The notes under the pieces were generated by a model. The model was given only the letters and a program-made list of their open reading frames with translations. It searched no databases and was not told the DNA's origin. Positions 50,269 to 59,315 of a DNA stretch of 64,000 nt are shown piece by piece. The translations under genes were made by a program, and so were the position numbers. Each line of letters starts with the position of its first letter. The first letter of the stretch is position 1. This DNA is from Variovorax sp. 679 (GTDB lineage Bacteria > Pseudomonadota > Gammaproteobacteria > Burkholderiales > Burkholderiaceae_C), in contig NZ_RXFS01000007.1 of NCBI RefSeq assembly GCF_003952185.1, positions 124,001-188,000 on the forward strand, given 5' to 3'.

Positions 50269-52064
50269 GCCGGTGCCCCTCGAACCCCGCCCTCGCCCTG
50301 CTGCGCTCCGGGCTCCTCGCCCCCGGCTTGCGGCGGTGCGTTCTGCGCGACGAAATCCTCCGCCGCACCCGGCACCCCGTAGGCGTAGGCCCACCTGTAG
50401 ACCACCGGCAGCCGGGGGCCCCAGTTGCCGTGAGCCGGCGGCGTTTCGGGTGTCTGCCATTCGAGCGACGCGGCACGCCACGGATTGGCGTCGGCGCGCC
50501 GGCCGCGCCAGGCGCTCCAGGCGAGATTGGCGATGAAGATCAGCTGGCTCATGCCGACGATCAGCGCGACCACGGTGATGAACGTGTTCAGGCTGAATGC
50601 CGACTGCGGAATGAACTTGTAGCCGTCGAAGTTGTAGTAGCGCCGCGGCATGCCCAGCACGCCGAGGTAGTGCATCGGGAAATAGATCGCGTAGGTGCCG
50701 AGGAACGTGATCCAGAAGTGCAGCCGGCCGAGCCGGTCGTCGAGCATGCGGCCGGTGATCTTGGGGAACCAGTGATAGATGCCGCCGAACACCACCAGCA
50801 GCGGTGCCACGCCCATCACCATGTGGAAGTGCGCCACCACGAAATAGGTGCCGGAAAGCGGAATGTCCACGCTCACGTTGCCGAGGAAGAGCCCGGTCAG
50901 CCCGCCGATGACGAAGGTGCACACGAAGGCCAGCGCGAACAGCATCGGCACCGACAGGTGGATGTCGCCCCGCCACAGCGTCAGGAGCCAGTTGTAGACC
51001 TTGATCGCGGTGGGCACCGCGATGACCAGCGTGGTGGTCGCGAAGAAGAAGCCGAAGTACGGGTTCATGCCGCTCACGAACATGTGGTGCGCCCAGACCA
51101 CCACGCTGAGTCCGCCGATGGCCACGATGGCCCACACCATCGTGCGGTAGCCGAAGATGCTCTTGCGCGCGTGCACGCTGATCAGGTCGGACACGAGGCC
51201 GAAGGCCGGCAGCGCCACGATGTAGACCTCGGGATGGCCGAAGAACCAGAACAGGTGCTGGAACAGCAGCGGGCTGCCGCCCTTGTAGTTCGTCACCTGC
51301 CCCATCGACACCAGCGCCGGCATGAAGAAGCTGGTGCCCAGCGTCCGGTCGAGCAGCAGCATCACGCCGCTGACGAACAGCGCCGGAAAGCCGAGCAGCG
51401 CGAGGATGGTGGCAACGAAGATGCCCCACACCGACAGCGGCATGCGCAGCAGCGTCATGCCTTCGCAGCGCGCCTGCAGCACGGTGGTCACGTAGTTGAG
51501 GCCGCCCATCGTGGTCGCCACGATGAAGATGAGCAGCGACACCAGCATCAGCACGATGCCGCCCGCATGGCCCGGCGTGCCGGGCAGGATCGATTGCGGC
51601 GGATACAGCGTCCAGCCCGCGCCGGTGGGGCCGCCCTCGACGAAGAAGCTCGCCATCAGAACCACCACCGAGAGCAGGTAGACCCAGAAGCTCAGCATGT
51701 TGAGGTAGGGGAAGACCATGTCCCGCGCCCCCACCATCAGCGGAATCAGGTAGTTGCCGAAGCCGCCGAGGAACAGCGCCGTGAGCAGGTAGATCACCAT
51801 GATCATCCCGTGCATGGTCACGAACTGGTAGTAGCGCTCGGCGTTGATGAACTCGAACTGACCGGGAAAGCCGAGCTGCAGCCGCATCAGGTTGGACAGC
51901 ACCAGACCCACCACGCCCACCGCGATGGCCGTGCAGGCGTACTGGACCGCGATCACCTTGTGGTCCTGGCTCCAGATGTAGCGGGTCAGGAAACTGCGCG
52001 GCGCGGGGTGCCCCGCGTCATCGGCGTGGGACACGGCGTGCCCCGTGGGCGAGGGATGGTTCAT
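50265..52064 (-). CDS. ctaD: Cytochrome c oxidase subunit I
   Basis: The 599-residue catalytic subunit holds low-spin heme, high-spin heme and CuB. The visible ligands are the His of VTMHGMIM, the His-Tyr of HPEVYIVALPAFG, the pair in VVWAHHMF, and the two His of FVVAHFHMVMG. The K-channel Lys of IAVPTAIK and the D-channel region GGFGNYLIPLMVGARDM are kept, so it is an A-type proton-pumping oxidase. Both ends overlap neighbours as ATGA. Confidence 0.95.
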   Translation of the reverse strand: MNHPSPTGHAVSHADDAGHPAPRSFLTRYIWSQDHKVIAVQYACTAIAVGVVGLVLSNLMRLQLGFPGQFEFINAERYYQFVTMHGMIMVIYLLTALFLGGFGNYLIPLMVGARDMVFPYLNMLSFWVYLLSVVVLMASFFVEGGPTGAGWTLYPPQSILPGTPGHAGGIVLMLVSLLIFIVATTMGGLNYVTTVLQARCEGMTLLRMPLSVWGIFVATILALLGFPALFVSGVMLLLDRTLGTSFFMPALVSMGQVTNYKGGSPLLFQHLFWFFGHPEVYIVALPAFGLVSDLISVHARKSIFGYRTMVWAIVAIGGLSVVVWAHHMFVSGMNPYFGFFFATTTLVIAVPTAIKVYNWLLTLWRGDIHLSVPMLFALAFVCTFVIGGLTGLFLGNVSVDIPLSGTYFVVAHFHMVMGVAPLLVVFGGIYHWFPKITGRMLDDRLGRLHFWITFLGTYAIYFPMHYLGVLGMPRRYYNFDGYKFIPQSAFSLNTFITVVALIVGMSQLIFIANLAWSAWRGRRADANPWRAASLEWQTPETPPAHGNWGPRLPVVYRWAYAYGVPGAAEDFVAQNAPPQAGGEEPGAQQGEGGVRGAPA

Positions 52065-53221
52065 CGCGCGGCCTTCTGTTCGGGGGCGGCCTGCGCCGGC
52101 GGGCTGCCGAGACTCTGGATATAGGCCACCAGCGCGGCCAGTTCCTCGTCGCTCAGCTCGATCCTGGGCATGACCGGCGGGAAGCCCTTCACCTGGCGGG
52201 CCTGCGGATCCTGGATGAAGCTGCGCAGATAGGCGTCGTCGACCAGCGCGGTGGAGCCGTCCGACATGGTTTCGGTCTTGCCGTACAGGCCCTTCCAGGT
52301 CGGTCCCACGCGCGCGCTGCCGTCGACCGTATGGCAGGCCACGCAGCCCTTGGCATCCGCCAGCGCGCGGCCCTGCTGGACACGCGCGCCGCCGCCGGCC
52401 GCCGCGGCGTCCGGCGGGAGTTCGGGAGCCCTGGCCTGCGAACTGGCGAAGGTCGGCAGCGCCGCCTGCCAGGCCCTGTAGCTCGCCGGGTCCTCAACCA
52501 CCACGAAGCCGCGCATGTTGGGATGGCCCACGCCGCACAGCTGCGCGCAGAGCGCTTCGTAGTTGCCCGCGACGGTCGGCGTGAACCAGAAGCGGCTGAC
52601 CTGCCCCGGCACGATGTTCATCCGCGCGCGGAAGGGCGGGACGAAGAAGTCGTGCAGCACATCGTTCGAGCGCATCAGCACCAGCACCGGCGTGCCGAGC
52701 GGCAGATGCACCTCGTTGCCGGCGACCAGGAGATCGTCCTGCCCGGCAGGGTCGCCGGGATCGATCCCGAACGGATTGGCGGCGCTGACGAAGCGCGCAT
52801 CGGTCGCGCCCAGCTTGCCGTCCGCACCCGGGAAGCGGAAACGCCATTGCCACTGCTGGGCCAGCACTTCCAGCACGAGAGCGTCGCGGGGCTCCTTCAC
52901 ATAGTTCGCGTACACCACGAGGCCGGGCGCCAGCAGCGCCATGATGCCGACGGTGGTGCCGCCGATCAGCCAGCGCTCGAGCTTCCTGCTCTCGGGTTCA
53001 TGCGCCGCGCGGTGCCCCTCGCGATGACGGAAGCGCACCAGCGTGTAGGCGATGAACACGTTGATGACGACGAAGAAGAGGCCCGTGATCACCAGCGTGA
53101 TGGTCAGGGTGTCGTCCATCTGCCGCCAGTTCGAGGCAAGGGGTGTCGTCCACCACGGATTGACGACGTGAAACAGCACCGAGGCTGCCACGATGAGCAA
53201 CAGGGCGACGGCCATGATCAT
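52061..53221 (-). CDS. Cytochrome c oxidase subunit II with fused cytochrome c domain (caa3 type)
   Basis: The 386-residue product has an extra N-terminal hydrophobic segment, two membrane helices, a CuA cupredoxin domain with the His of NDVLHDFFVP and the cluster CAQLCGVGHPNM, and a C-terminal cytochrome c domain with CVACH and a later Met (PVMPRIEL). The fusion marks a caa3-type oxidase. It precedes subunit I with an ATGA overlap. Confidence 0.94.
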   Translation of the reverse strand: MIMAVALLLIVAASVLFHVVNPWWTTPLASNWRQMDDTLTITLVITGLFFVVINVFIAYTLVRFRHREGHRAAHEPESRKLERWLIGGTTVGIMALLAPGLVVYANYVKEPRDALVLEVLAQQWQWRFRFPGADGKLGATDARFVSAANPFGIDPGDPAGQDDLLVAGNEVHLPLGTPVLVLMRSNDVLHDFFVPPFRARMNIVPGQVSRFWFTPTVAGNYEALCAQLCGVGHPNMRGFVVVEDPASYRAWQAALPTFASSQARAPELPPDAAAAGGGARVQQGRALADAKGCVACHTVDGSARVGPTWKGLYGKTETMSDGSTALVDDAYLRSFIQDPQARQVKGFPPVMPRIELSDEELAALVAYIQSLGSPPAQAAPEQKAAR

Positions 53222-53263
53222 GTGCAGCCCCTCGGTTCGTCATCGGTTCAGGGGTGCGGGGGC

Positions 53264-53788
53264 TCATGCGCTCGAGCGCAGCGCCGGGACTTGCGGCTCC
53301 TCGCCCTCGAACCTGGCTTCGGGATGCGCGGACTGCAGCAGCGCCTCGATCTCCCGCACGCGCGAACGCGGCAAGTCCACCATCAGCAGGATCCGGCCCT
53401 GCGCAATGGCACTCTCGAAACGCTGCAGGCGGGGACTCGGGATGGAAATGCCGATCATGCTGGCCGACCAGGCGCCGACCACGCCACCCAGGATGGCCAG
53501 CAGCACTGCCACCTCCCATTCGGGGTCGTCGCCGACGATCGGGAAGAGCAGCGCGGCCACGAGGCCGAAGACTGCGCCGCAGGCGCTGCCGATCACCAGC
53601 CCGGTCTTGGCTGCGTGGACGAGATCCGAGGTTTGCCACACGTTGGCCGCATGGAGCCCGGTCATGTCCATGCCTTCCGGCCCGGTGAAATGAATGCGCG
53701 CGATGTCGACGCGCGCCCGCACCAGATCGTGCATCACGCTCCTGGCGCTGGCCAGGTCCGGCATCAGCCAGTAAATGCGTCTTTTCAT
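53264..53788 (-). CDS. Small membrane protein upstream of the oxidase operon
   Basis: The 174-residue product has two Gly/Ala-rich membrane segments in the centre (TGLVIGSACGAVFGLVAALL and VAVLLAILGGVVGAWSASMI). Soluble flanks are similar to the DUF1269/GsiB-like two-flank organisation: MKRRIYWLMPDLASARSVMHD at the start and RILLMVDLPRSRVREIEALL at the end. AAAGGGG precedes the ATG. It is the first gene of the oxidase operon, 42 bp before subunit II. Function is unknown. Confidence 0.8.
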   Translation of the reverse strand: MKRRIYWLMPDLASARSVMHDLVRARVDIARIHFTGPEGMDMTGLHAANVWQTSDLVHAAKTGLVIGSACGAVFGLVAALLFPIVGDDPEWEVAVLLAILGGVVGAWSASMIGISIPSPRLQRFESAIAQGRILLMVDLPRSRVREIEALLQSAHPEARFEGEEPQVPALRSSA

Positions 53789-54069
53789 AGCATCCCCTTT
53801 CCGTCTTGCGACGAGACAAGGATCCATGGACGACTTATATGCCCAAGGGGAGCCGCTATCAAGCAGCCCGCACAGAGCCTATTTCGGCCAAGCGGAATCA
53901 GCAGGCGCCCGGCGCTGTTTCCAGGTGCGGGAAGCCGGCGGCAAACCCCTCTTCTTCCGCTCGGCGGCACCGATGAATACGGAAGTTCATCGGTTTCTGA
54001 ATTGTCAATTCCCCTGAATAATGGGTCGCTCCCGACCCCACGGCCGCGAACAAGAACAAGAGGAGAGAC

Positions 54070-56664
54070 ATGCACATCGAGCGCCCGACCCGATCGTCAC
54101 GCCGCACGCCGGCGCACCCCATCCCCTGGTTCGTGGCCGCCCTCGCGGGGCTGGCTGGCGGCGCCGCGAACGCGGCATGCGACCCCACCGCCACGCCGGG
54201 CACCGGCGACAGCGTGGTCTGCAGCGGAACGACCACCGGCTCGGCCAGCGTGATCGCCGTGCCGGGCAGCACCGGCGTCGGCATCACCGTGGACAACGGC
54301 GCCACGCTGAGCACCAACGCCACGCAGGCCCTGCTGGTGCGCGACGCCAGCACCATCACGAACAACGGCACCATCACCGTCTCGGGCGGCTCGGGCTCGG
54401 CGCGCGCGGCGATGGTCGCCACGGGCAACGACAACACGCTGACCAACAACGGCACGATCCGCACCACCAGCAGCGGCACCTCGGGCATCCTGGTCACGTC
54501 GAACAGCAGCACGCGCACGCTCATCACCAACAACGGCAGCATCTCCACCACGGGCGGCAGCTCGCACGGCATCTCCACGCTGGGGCCGGGCAACACGGTC
54601 ATCAACAACGGCAGCATCGCGACCAGCGGCAACTCGGCCAAGGGCGTGTACCTGCAGGGCGGCAACCTCGTGGCCAACCTGCTGGTGAACACCGGCAGCA
54701 TCGCCACCACCGGCGCCAACTCGCCCTCGGGCGGGGCCGACGCGGTACACGCGAACACGCTGGGCACGAGCTTCTTCTCGCGCGTGGAGAACCGCGCCGG
54801 CGCCACGCTCTCGAGCGCCAACGGCTACGGCTATCGCGGCCAGAACGGCAACGACACGCTGGTCAACGCCGGCACCATCGAGGGAAACGGCGGCGCGAAC
54901 AACACCGACGCGATCTACATGGGCGCGCTGGGCCTCGGCACGCTGATCCTGCAGACGGGCTCGGTCATACGCGGCGCCGCGGACGGCGGTATCGGGAAGA
55001 CCGCGAGCACCTTCCTCGAAGGCAACGGCACGGTCGACAACGCGTTCAGGAACTTCCAGAACCTCACGATGCGCGGCACCGCGTGGTCATGGCTGACCGA
55101 CGCGAACTTCTCCGAATCGGTGCGGGTGGAGTCCGGCCGCTTCACCCTGCCCGCCACGCTGACCAGCCCCGTCATCACGGTGCTGCCCGGCGCCACCGTG
55201 GCCGGCACCGGCACCTTCGCGGGCAACGTGACAAGCCAGGGCACGCTGCTGCCCGGGCCGAACGACGGCACGAACTTCGGCGCCTTCACCGTGCGCGGCA
55301 ACTACTTCGGCGGCAGCGGCGCGCTGATGCAGGTCAACACGGTGCTGGCGGGCGACAACTCGCCTTCCGACAGGCTGGTGATCGACGGCGGCGCGGCCAC
55401 GGGCAGCACCGCCATCCGCGTCGTCAACCGCGGCGGCATGGGCGCGCCGACGCTGGCCGACGGCATCCTGGTGGTGCAGGCCGTCAACGGCGCCACCACG
55501 GCCGACAAGGCCTTCTCGCTGAGCCAGCCGGTGGAAGCCGGCGCCTACAACTACCGCTTGTTCCGCAGCGGCGCGATGGGCAACAACGCCGACAACTGGT
55601 ACCTGCGCAACAACGGCTACCTGGTCGACGGCCACGTGGTGGGCACGCTGGAAGAAGCCATCGAGGAGGCCGGGACTTCGGGCTCGCTGACGCCGGTGGA
55701 GCAGGTCAAGCTCTACCGGCCCGAGATCCCGGTCTACAGCGCCTTGCCGATCGCTGTGCGCCGCCTCGGGCTGGCGCAGCTCGGCAGCTTCCACGACCGG
55801 CAGGGCGACCAGCAGCTGCTTGCCGACGACGAAGGCCGACAGGCCTCGTGGGGCCGCGTGTTCGGCCAGAGCACCCGGCAGCGCCTGCGCGGCGATGCGA
55901 ATCCGCAGTTCGACGGCAACGTCAGCGGCCTGCAGCTGGGCCACGACTTCCTGGCCGCCACCGACGCCTCGGGCGGGCGCAACCGCGTCGGCGTGCTCGG
56001 CGGCTACACGCGCGCCAGCGGCAACGCGAGCGGCATCGCCGACGGCGCCACCAACGAGGCGGCCGGCCGCGTCACCGTCGAGGGCTACAGCCTGGGCGCG
56101 TACTGGACCCGCGTCGCCAGCAGCGGCTGGTACAGCGACGCAGTGCTCATGGCCACGCGCTACAAGGCCGACGCGCGCTCCTTCCTCGGCCGCGGCGGCC
56201 GCCCGCACGGCACCAGCGTGACCGCGTCGATCGAGGCCGGCTACCCGCTGGCGCTGAGCGACAGCGTGACGCTGCAGCCGCAGGTGCAGCTGATCTGGCA
56301 GCGCAGCTCGCTCGACAGCTTCGACGACGGCATCTCGTCCGTTCGCTTCCAGCGCGACAACGCCGTCACCGGCAGGCTGGGCGCGCGGCTCGAAGGCCGC
56401 TTCGAGGCCGGCGGCGGCGTCTGGAAGCCGTACCTCAAGCTCAACCTGTGGCACACCTTCAGCGGCAGCAACGCGATCTACCTCGGGCCGACCGACCAGG
56501 TCGTCAACCGCCGCAACTCGGGCGCGCTCGAAGCCGGCGGCGGCATCGTCGGGCAGCTGAACAGGACGCTGGCGGTCTACGGCGGCCTGGCCTACACCAG
56601 CGCCGTCGGCAACACGCAGCAGACCGGCTGGCAGGGGCAGATGGGGCTGCGTATGCGCTGGTGA
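54070..56664 (+). CDS. Autotransporter with beta-helix passenger and outer-membrane barrel
   Basis: The 864-residue product has a signal peptide cleaved near ANAACDP. The passenger contains repeats of the form TNNGTI or NNGSI about every 20-30 residues, as in right-handed beta-helix passengers. The C-terminal autotransporter barrel covers about the last 280 residues (from QASWGRVFGQ) and ends in the aromatic signature RMRW. It is secreted by the type V route and probably shown on the surface. It is divergent from the oxidase operon. No catalytic residues are seen, so an adhesin role is likely but unproven. Confidence 0.92.
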   Translation: MHIERPTRSSRRTPAHPIPWFVAALAGLAGGAANAACDPTATPGTGDSVVCSGTTTGSASVIAVPGSTGVGITVDNGATLSTNATQALLVRDASTITNNGTITVSGGSGSARAAMVATGNDNTLTNNGTIRTTSSGTSGILVTSNSSTRTLITNNGSISTTGGSSHGISTLGPGNTVINNGSIATSGNSAKGVYLQGGNLVANLLVNTGSIATTGANSPSGGADAVHANTLGTSFFSRVENRAGATLSSANGYGYRGQNGNDTLVNAGTIEGNGGANNTDAIYMGALGLGTLILQTGSVIRGAADGGIGKTASTFLEGNGTVDNAFRNFQNLTMRGTAWSWLTDANFSESVRVESGRFTLPATLTSPVITVLPGATVAGTGTFAGNVTSQGTLLPGPNDGTNFGAFTVRGNYFGGSGALMQVNTVLAGDNSPSDRLVIDGGAATGSTAIRVVNRGGMGAPTLADGILVVQAVNGATTADKAFSLSQPVEAGAYNYRLFRSGAMGNNADNWYLRNNGYLVDGHVVGTLEEAIEEAGTSGSLTPVEQVKLYRPEIPVYSALPIAVRRLGLAQLGSFHDRQGDQQLLADDEGRQASWGRVFGQSTRQRLRGDANPQFDGNVSGLQLGHDFLAATDASGGRNRVGVLGGYTRASGNASGIADGATNEAAGRVTVEGYSLGAYWTRVASSGWYSDAVLMATRYKADARSFLGRGGRPHGTSVTASIEAGYPLALSDSVTLQPQVQLIWQRSSLDSFDDGISSVRFQRDNAVTGRLGARLEGRFEAGGGVWKPYLKLNLWHTFSGSNAIYLGPTDQVVNRRNSGALEAGGGIVGQLNRTLAVYGGLAYTSAVGNTQQTGWQGQMGLRMRW

Positions 56665-56707
56665 GCGCGGCGGCAGCCATTTCTTTACCATTCGGATCAA
56701 TTTGGCG

Positions 56708-56724
56708 GCATGCAGCTTGCATGC
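56708..56724. promoter_or_regulatory. Inverted repeat upstream of the creatininase operon
   Basis: GCATGCA (56708-56714) and TGCATGC (56718-56724) flank GCT. It lies in the AT-rich 155-bp gap between the autotransporter and creatininase genes, about 95 bp before the latter, with two TATCCA copies nearby. It may be an operator for the downstream operon. Confidence 0.35.
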
Positions 56725-56819
56725 AGGAAATCGCCGGGTATCCACGGATATCCATTCTTTTTTGACCGTATGGATAATTTAAGCCACCGCCAACTCCGGC
56801 GTCACGAGGTACACCCCCG

Positions 56820-57641
56820 ATGAATCCGCCTCCCCTGCGCAGCCGCTTCTGGTCCGACCTGACCAGCGAAGAGTTCTCCCGCCTCGACCGCGAACGGCTC
56901 ATTGCCGTGCTGCCGGTGGGCGCCACCGAGCAGCACGGCCCCCACCTGCCGATGTCGACCGACACCGCCACCATCGACGGCATGGTGCGCGCCACGCTGC
57001 CGCACCTGCCCGACGACCTGCCGGTGCTGTTCCTGCCCACCGTGCCCTACGGCAAGAGCAACGAGCACTCGCGCTACCCCGGCACGCTCACCGTGTCGGC
57101 GAACACGCTGATCTCGATGTGGAAGGACATCGGCGCCTGCGTCGCCAAGGCCGGCGTGCGCAAGCTGGTGCTCTACAACAGCCACGGCGGCCAGATGAGC
57201 GTGATGGACATCGTCGCGCGCGACCTGCGCGAAGAGCACGACATGATGGTCGTGGCCGCCAACTGGTACACGCTGGGCCTGCCCGAGGGCCTGTTCACCG
57301 CGCACGAGGGCAAGCACGGCATCCACGCCGGCGACCTCGAAAGCTCGGTCATGCTGCACCTCACGCCCGACTACGTGCGCCGTGACCAGTTCCAGAACTT
57401 CGGCTCCATGACCGAGCAGCTGGCCGCGGAGAACAAGTTCCTCTCGATCACCCCCAGCGGCAAGCTCGGCTGGCAGATGCACGACATCAACCCCGCGGGC
57501 GCCGCCGGCGACGCCACGCGCGCCACCGCAGAGAAAGGCGCCGCCGTGCTCGACCACGTGGGCCGCCGCTTCGTCGAGCTGCTGCAGGAGGTCGACCGCT
57601 TCCCGCTCTCGCGCCTGGCCAACCAGCCCGCATGGAAATGA
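56820..57641 (+). CDS. Creatininase-family amidohydrolase
   Basis: The 273-residue product has the family motifs ATEQHGPHLP near residue 33, NSHGG and HAGDLESS, which carry the metal ligands (Glu, His, Asp, Glu). Relatives hydrolyse cyclic amides such as creatinine or formamidopyrimidines; the exact substrate is unknown. It is cytosolic and heads an operon that overlaps the ABC transporter ATPase gene. Confidence 0.92.
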   Translation: MNPPPLRSRFWSDLTSEEFSRLDRERLIAVLPVGATEQHGPHLPMSTDTATIDGMVRATLPHLPDDLPVLFLPTVPYGKSNEHSRYPGTLTVSANTLISMWKDIGACVAKAGVRKLVLYNSHGGQMSVMDIVARDLREEHDMMVVAANWYTLGLPEGLFTAHEGKHGIHAGDLESSVMLHLTPDYVRRDQFQNFGSMTEQLAAENKFLSITPSGKLGWQMHDINPAGAAGDATRATAEKGAAVLDHVGRRFVELLQEVDRFPLSRLANQPAWK

Positions 57642-58450
57642 GCTCCGACGCCACCACCGCTGCCAGCGCGCCGCTGGTCACCCTGCGCAACGTCAGCAAG
57701 CGCTTCGCCAACGGCACGCTCGCGCTGCAGGGCATGTCGCTCGACGTCGGCGAACATGACTTCATCAGCTTCCTCGGCCCCTCGGGCTGCGGCAAGAGCA
57801 CCGCGCTGCGCCTCATCGCGGGGCTCACGCGCCTGAGTTCGGGCGACATGCACTGGTCCGGTGCCAGCACCGCCAGCAAGAACGGCAAGACCGACCGCGA
57901 CCTGGGCTTCGTGTTCCAGGAGCCCACGCTCATGCCCTGGGCCAAGGTGTTCGACAACGTCTGGCTGCCGCTCAAGCTGGCCGGCACCAGCCGCGACGCG
58001 GCAGCGCCCGTGGTGCAGCAGGCGCTGGAGATGGTCGGCCTCTCGCGCTTCGCCGACGTGTACCCGCGCGAACTCTCGGGCGGCATGAAGATGCGCGTGT
58101 CGATCGCGCGCGCGCTGGTCACGCACCCGCGCCTGCTGCTGATGGACGAACCCTTCGCCGCGCTCGACGAGATGACGCGCATCAAGCTCAACAACGACCT
58201 GCTGGCCATCTGGCGCGAGCACCGCTTCTCGGTGGTGTTCGTCACGCACAGCGTGTACGAGTCGGTGTATCTGTCGAACCGCATCGTGGTGATGGCGGCG
58301 CGGCCCGGCCGCGTGATCGACGAGATCCGCATCGACGAGCCCTACCCGCGCGGAGAAGATTTCCGCACCTCGACCCGCTACAACGCGCACTGCACTGCCG
58401 TGTCGCAATCCTTGCACGGAGCCCTGCATGGCGTCGACATCGATCACTGA
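57638..58450 (+). CDS. NitT/TauT-type ABC transporter ATP-binding protein
   Basis: The 270-residue ATPase has Walker A GPSGCGKST, a Q-loop FQEPTLMPW, the signature LSGGMKMR, Walker B LLLMDEPFAALDE and the H-loop THS. The FQEPTLMPW form is typical of SsuB/TauB/NrtD relatives. The chosen ATG overlaps the creatininase stop as ATGA; an in-frame ATG six bases earlier is possible. It powers the permease encoded next. Confidence 0.94.
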   Translation: MSSDATTAASAPLVTLRNVSKRFANGTLALQGMSLDVGEHDFISFLGPSGCGKSTALRLIAGLTRLSSGDMHWSGASTASKNGKTDRDLGFVFQEPTLMPWAKVFDNVWLPLKLAGTSRDAAAPVVQQALEMVGLSRFADVYPRELSGGMKMRVSIARALVTHPRLLLMDEPFAALDEMTRIKLNNDLLAIWREHRFSVVFVTHSVYESVYLSNRIVVMAARPGRVIDEIRIDEPYPRGEDFRTSTRYNAHCTAVSQSLHGALHGVDIDH

Positions 58451-59315
58451 ACCCGCCGTCGCCGTCACGGCAGATGCGGACGCGGCGCCCTCCGAGGCCT
58501 CGCTGCGCGCGCACGAGGACCGGCTGCGCCGGCGCGAATCGATGCTGCGCATCGTGGTGCCCGCGGCCATCGTCGCGCTGCTGCTGCTGGCGTGGGAGTG
58601 GACGGTACGGGCCAACAACATCCCGCACTACATCCTGCCCGCGCCCTCGCTCATCATCCGCACGCTGTTCGACAACTGGGATTCGCTCTCGAGCGCGCTG
58701 TGGTTCACGGTGAAGCTCACGCTGCTCGCGCTCGTCGCGGCCATCGTGGGCGGCGTGCTGCTGGCGATTGCCTTCGCGCTCTTCAAGTGGGTGGAGATCG
58801 GCCTGTTCCCGATCGCGGTGATCCTGCAGGTCACGCCGATCATCGCGATCGCGCCGCTGATCCTGATCTACGTGTCGAGCACCACGGCGGCGCTGCTGCT
58901 GTGCGCGTGGATCGTGGCCTTCTTCCCGATCCTGTCGAACACAGTCATCGGGCTGAAGAGCGCCGACAGCAACCTGCGCGACCTGTTCCAGCTCTACAAG
59001 GCCTCGCCCTGGCAGACCTTCCGCTACCTGCTCGCGCCCAGCGCGCTGCCGTATTTCATGGCGGGCCTGAAGATCGCGGGCGGCCTGAGCCTGATCGGCG
59101 CGGTGGTGGCCGAGTTCACGGCCGGCACGGCGGGCAAGGAGACGGGGCTGGCCTCGCGCATCCTCGAATCGAGCTTCCGCACCGAGATCCCAATGATGTT
59201 CGCGGCGCTGCTGCTGGTGTCGTTGCTGGGCATCGTGATCTTCATCGTGTTCGCGGCCTTGTCTCGCTTCGTTCTCGGTCATTGGCATGAAAGCGAGATG
59301 CGCCGTGAACGCTAG
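58428..59315 (+). CDS. NitT/TauT-type ABC transporter permease
   Basis: The 295-residue inner-membrane protein has an N-terminal soluble segment, then about six helices with the EAA loop region FQLYKASPWQTFRYLLAPSALPYF and the ILQVTPIIAIAPLILIY segment. It overlaps the ATPase gene by 23 bp and the FAD-oxidase gene by up to 29 bp. With the substrate-binding protein at 60745 it forms a complete importer. Confidence 0.94.
   Translation: MASTSITEPAVAVTADADAAPSEASLRAHEDRLRRRESMLRIVVPAAIVALLLLAWEWTVRANNIPHYILPAPSLIIRTLFDNWDSLSSALWFTVKLTLLALVAAIVGGVLLAIAFALFKWVEIGLFPIAVILQVTPIIAIAPLILIYVSSTTAALLLCAWIVAFFPILSNTVIGLKSADSNLRDLFQLYKASPWQTFRYLLAPSALPYFMAGLKIAGGLSLIGAVVAEFTAGTAGKETGLASRILESSFRTEIPMMFAALLLVSLLGIVIFIVFAALSRFVLGHWHESEMRRER

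Noticed and set aside
54300..54760. Repeated motifs in the autotransporter gene as a possible CRISPR array
   Set aside because: The repeats are degenerate, in frame and encode NNGTI-like residues. There are no constant repeats with unique spacers.
54021..56765. Long open frame of 914 codons overlapping the autotransporter gene
   Set aside because: It is an Arg/His/Gln-rich shadow in another frame of the same strand. The autotransporter frame has a signal peptide, repeats and a barrel.
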